Below, piece after piece: positions 61,580 through 64,000 of a stretch of 64,000 nucleotides of DNA. The first letter of the stretch is position 1. Every line of letters begins with the position of its first letter. The DNA is taken from contig NZ_QGTW01000003.1 of the NCBI RefSeq assembly GCF_003182355.1, positions 1 to 64,000 of the forward strand. The letters are read 5' to 3'. The notes under the pieces are model-generated. The model was not told the origin of the DNA and did no database searches. It saw nothing but the letters and a program-made list of their open reading frames with translations. This DNA comes from Cytobacillus oceanisediminis (GTDB lineage: Bacteria; Bacillota; Bacilli; Bacillales; Cytobacillaceae). The position numbers and the translations under genes are program-made.

Positions 61580-62509
61580 TTACTTTTTTTCAGCCTCAAG
61601 AAATTGCTTAAGGGCTTCTGTATTTTCCTCAAAGTTTATTTGAAGAACCGCTCCTGCATGCTCATAGGTTTTATTTTCGTAGCTGTCTGAAACAGGGACT
61701 CTCAGTGTTTCGATTTCAGTTACAGGATTCATCAGGAAGGAGGCACCGATAGACAGAGCTTCATCAAGCTTTATATCGGTTTCAACATATTTCATTGCCT
61801 GGCTTACAACATCCGGAAATCGGGCAATGCCAGCTGGCGAAGAGAATTCGTTCATGACCTGGTCCTTCAGTGAGATTAAAATTTCCTGCTGTCTGTCCAC
61901 TCTTCCAAAGTCACTTTCCCCGTCATGTCGAAACCTGACATAGGATAATAGATCGCTCCCCTTGAGTTTTTGTTTCCCTGGTTCAAGCTCCAGCCCCATA
62001 TCCTCAATCATTGCAGAGGTTACGTTTACTTCAATTCCATCTGGTGCAATGGCATCCAGCATCTTTATGAAGCCTTGAAAATCAATGACTGCAGTATGGT
62101 CAATTGGCACGCCAAAGTTTTTTTCAATCGTTTCTTTTAATAATTCCTTGCCGCCCATATAGTAGGCATGGTTAAGCTTGCTAAAGGTGTAGGAATAGTC
62201 AGGAATTTTTACGTAGCTGTCCCTCATCAGGGAGACCAATTTGATCGTATCTCCTGAAGGCTCATACCTGGCAAGCAAGATCGCGTCAGAACGGGAATCT
62301 TCTTCTCCCCGGCTATCAACACCGATTAATAAAAAGTTTCTGGTTTCATTTGCAATTTTAAAAGGATTCTTACCCTGATTTATTTCTTCAGAAATATTTT
62401 CCGGCTGGCTATTTTCAGAAAGCTCTTTAGAATTTTCTTTTTGGAGGAAAGAAGTACAGCCAGAAAGGATTGCTGCAGCAAGCATAAATACAATCAAAAT
62501 TTTCTTCAA
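61580..62509 (-). CDS. LytR-CpsA-Psr (LCP) family protein with lipobox
   Basis: A 309-residue LCP protein. The LCP core includes FLLIGVDSRGEEDSRSDAILLARYE, IKLVSLMRDSYVKIPDY, LNHAYYMGGKELLKETIEK, YVRFRHDGESDFGRVDRQQEILIS, with the conserved Arg and Asp residues that bind the lipid pyrophosphate. LCP proteins attach wall teichoic acid or similar polymers to peptidoglycan. N-terminus KKILIVFMLAAAILSGCTS looks like a lipobox (LSGC), whereas LCP proteins usually have a plain membrane anchor. Start TTG 62509 with AGGGGTGA; the GTG 62518 lies within that site. Confidence 0.9.
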   Translation of the reverse strand: MKKILIVFMLAAAILSGCTSFLQKENSKELSENSQPENISEEINQGKNPFKIANETRNFLLIGVDSRGEEDSRSDAILLARYEPSGDTIKLVSLMRDSYVKIPDYSYTFSKLNHAYYMGGKELLKETIEKNFGVPIDHTAVIDFQGFIKMLDAIAPDGIEVNVTSAMIEDMGLELEPGKQKLKGSDLLSYVRFRHDGESDFGRVDRQQEILISLKDQVMNEFSSPAGIARFPDVVSQAMKYVETDIKLDEALSIGASFLMNPVTEIETLRVPVSDSYENKTYEHAGAVLQINFEENTEALKQFLEAEKK

Positions 62510-62618
62510 GTTAGTCACCCCTGTGAATTAATGCTCATAGTTTAAGTATAGTATCATTGTTGGAAAGAAAATTGCTTTATATACCCATTTTCTATAGAAG
62601 CAATACATGATTTCATAC

Positions 62619-62651
62619 AAAAAAAGCCCTCCAAAAATTGGAGAGCTTTTT
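62619..62651 (-). terminator. Terminator of S41 protease gene
   Basis: Minus strand AAGCTCTCCAA/TTGGAGGGCTT followed by TTTTTTG. Confidence 0.9.
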
Positions 62652-62653
62652 CA

Positions 62654-64000
62654 TTAAGAATCGATTTGCTTTTTTAAAATATCAGCAGCTTTTTGAATTT
62701 GTGTATCATTTTCGTCGATTTTCTCACGAAGTCTTTCCATCAGCTTGATTGTAGACTGTCCTGCTAACACTCCAGTTTCTTCAAGTTTTTCAGCAGCCTG
62801 GAATTTTTTAACGGCCTGCTCTGTCTTTTCATCGAAGAAACCATCTTCTCTGCCAGGTTTATATCCAAGTGCCTTCAGCATTTGCTGTGCTGCTTTAACC
62901 TGATTAGAAGAAGAAGAAAGCTTTAATTCTGTATCAGGATTAATAAATGGCAATGTTGCATATTCCGGCAAGGATACTTTATGGTCAGGAGTTATTCCCT
63001 TTTTATGAATCCAATTGCCGTCAGGTGTAAGCCATTTTTCTGTAGTAAACTTCATGTTGGAGCCATCGGAGAAATCCTGTGCACGCTGGACCGTTCCTTT
63101 CCCGAACGATTTTTCCCCAACAAGCGGAACATCCGCTGATTCATTGACAGCTGCGGCCAAAATTTCTGATGCACTAGCGCTTCCTTTATCGATGACAACA
63201 ACTAAAGGAATATTAGGGTTTTCTTCCTTTGTTGATTTAACTTCTTCTCTGTTGCCATTGCGATCCTCAATCTGGAATAAGATTTCACCTTCAGGCACGA
63301 ATAGACTTGAAATTTTAACTGCTTGATCCAGCAAGCCGCCTGGATTTTGTCTCAAATCAAGGATTAAGCCTTTCATTCCTTGCTGCTGCAGCTCATTCAG
63401 AGTCTCAACAAGTTCTTTAGAGGTATTTTCTGAGAAGGTGGTAATTTGCACCTTTGCAATTCCATCCTCCAGCATTTCGCCATACACGGTTTCAAGCGGG
63501 ATTGTATCGCGCGTAATGGAGATATTCATTGGTTCATCCACACCAGGGCGCTGAACAGCAAGTTCAACCTTTGTGCCTTTTTCACCTCTGATCAGCATCA
63601 CTGCTTCTGTTGAACTCATCCCCTGCAGACTCTTTCCATCTACTGACAGAACCTTGTCATTCGGTCTAAGTCCTGCTTTCTCTGCTGGGGAGCCTTTTAA
63701 TGGCGAAACAATCACAATATAGCCTTCCTGCTCCTGAATTTCAGCACCGATTCCCTCAAAAGAGGATGAGATGCTTTGATGGAAGCTTTTCGCTTCCTCC
63801 TCATCCATATAATCCGAATAAGGATCATCCAGAGCTTCAAGCATCCCGTTGATAGCACCGTTTATAAGGTTTTCCTGGTCTACTTCCTGGAAATAGTTTG
63901 CTTTAAGCGTATCATAAGCTGTATAAAGCTTATCGAATTCCCTTCTCTCACTGGTTCCTACATCTACTGCTTTCTCATCTCCAAATGCAAGGGCAAATGT
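62654..64000 (-). CDS. S41 carboxyl-terminal processing protease (CtpA/CtpB type), partial
   Basis: 449 codons are in the window and the frame is open to the right edge, so the N-terminus (signal peptide and first part) is missing. The part seen has PDZ (IVIVSPLKGSPAEKAGLRPNDKVLSVDG), the S41 core with nucleophile Ser in DKGSASASEIL and catalytic Lys in KSFGKGTVQRAQ, and a C-terminal peptidoglycan-binding domain (QMLKALGYKPGREDGFFDEKTEQAVKKF). In Bacillus, CtpB cleaves SpoIVFA during sporulation; CtpA is the paralog. ATG 63844 is an internal Met, not the start. Confidence 0.95.
   Translation of the reverse strand, partial: TFALAFGDEKAVDVGTSERREFDKLYTAYDTLKANYFQEVDQENLINGAINGMLEALDDPYSDYMDEEEAKSFHQSISSSFEGIGAEIQEQEGYIVIVSPLKGSPAEKAGLRPNDKVLSVDGKSLQGMSSTEAVMLIRGEKGTKVELAVQRPGVDEPMNISITRDTIPLETVYGEMLEDGIAKVQITTFSENTSKELVETLNELQQQGMKGLILDLRQNPGGLLDQAVKISSLFVPEGEILFQIEDRNGNREEVKSTKEENPNIPLVVVIDKGSASASEILAAAVNESADVPLVGEKSFGKGTVQRAQDFSDGSNMKFTTEKWLTPDGNWIHKKGITPDHKVSLPEYATLPFINPDTELKLSSSSNQVKAAQQMLKALGYKPGREDGFFDEKTEQAVKKFQAAEKLEETGVLAGQSTIKLMERLREKIDENDTQIQKAADILKKQIDS

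Noticed and set aside
63844..63844. ATG at 63844 as start of the S41 protease
   Set aside because: The frame continues open to the window edge with family-like sequence before it, so this Met is internal.

Overview
The window reads as chromosome of a low-GC, endospore-forming Bacillaceae bacterium, probably of the Cytobacillus/Mesobacillus/Bacillus group. The evidence is a Bacillus-type 16S rRNA 5' end, sigma-A promoters, strong GGAGG ribosome sites, many U-tailed terminators, spore-associated Hsp20 proteins, GlpP antitermination, a ribDEBAH operon under an FMN riboswitch, a ZTP riboswitch on folD and a divergent ku/ligD pair. I see no prophage, plasmid, CRISPR array or intact insertion sequence. 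The assignment is by recognition only; no searches were run.

Layout. 1-390: start of a 16S gene running leftwards, with tandem rrn promoters and boxA. 390-6,600: PAS histidine kinase, membrane protein, DUF3900-like protein, YdjO-like zinc protein, small hypotheticals, a double GNAT protein and a YsnB-like phosphodiesterase. 6,600-9,200: cold-shock block csp-cshA-csp. 9,200-13,400: folD with ZTP riboswitch, a gene-free promoter/terminator unit, an extended SDR and a nucleoside hydrolase. 13,600-18,850: glycerol regulon glpP-glpF-glpK-glpD with two GlpP-type leader terminators and a cre site on the glpF promoter. 19,880-22,710: NHEJ genes ku and ligD. 22,830-27,310: dapF, a small unknown gene, an EAL-HDOD protein and a purine permease. 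27,700-31,640: riboflavin operon. 31,760-37,110: EcsC-like protein, TlpA-like thioredoxin, subtilase and patatin. 37,180-40,870: yxlEFG-like transporter, WYL regulator and DUF4870 protein. 41,350-42,750: uppP plus DedA, a probable undecaprenyl-phosphate recycling pair. 43,080-52,320: amidohydrolase, GNAT gene with a structured leader, MscS, MATE, SDR, two Hsp20 spore proteins, GNAT and a CAP-domain protein. 52,720-56,290: two-component system between two lipoproteins. 56,470-64,000: small proteins, an exported unknown, DUF2085, a G3E GTPase, a methyltransferase, an LCP protein and an S41 protease that runs off the window.

Two kinds of signal stand out. First, nine copies (eight near full length, one deleted) of a ~170-245-bp element with terminal inverted repeats GGCTCTGTTAAA/TTTAACAGAGCC. 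Six copies still show exact or 7/8 matching 8-bp target duplications, so this is a MITE-like family; TIR and duplication size resemble IS6-family transposition. Second, RNA-level regulation is dense. The FMN riboswitch has a ~170-nt dispersed repeat inside its variable stem. A GNAT gene is preceded by a leader with mutually exclusive helices, one of which hides the ribosome site. A csp leader carries a terminator-like hairpin between its promoter and start codon. Two genes have ideal Shine-Dalgarno sites in front of ATT or ATA rather than a normal start codon.
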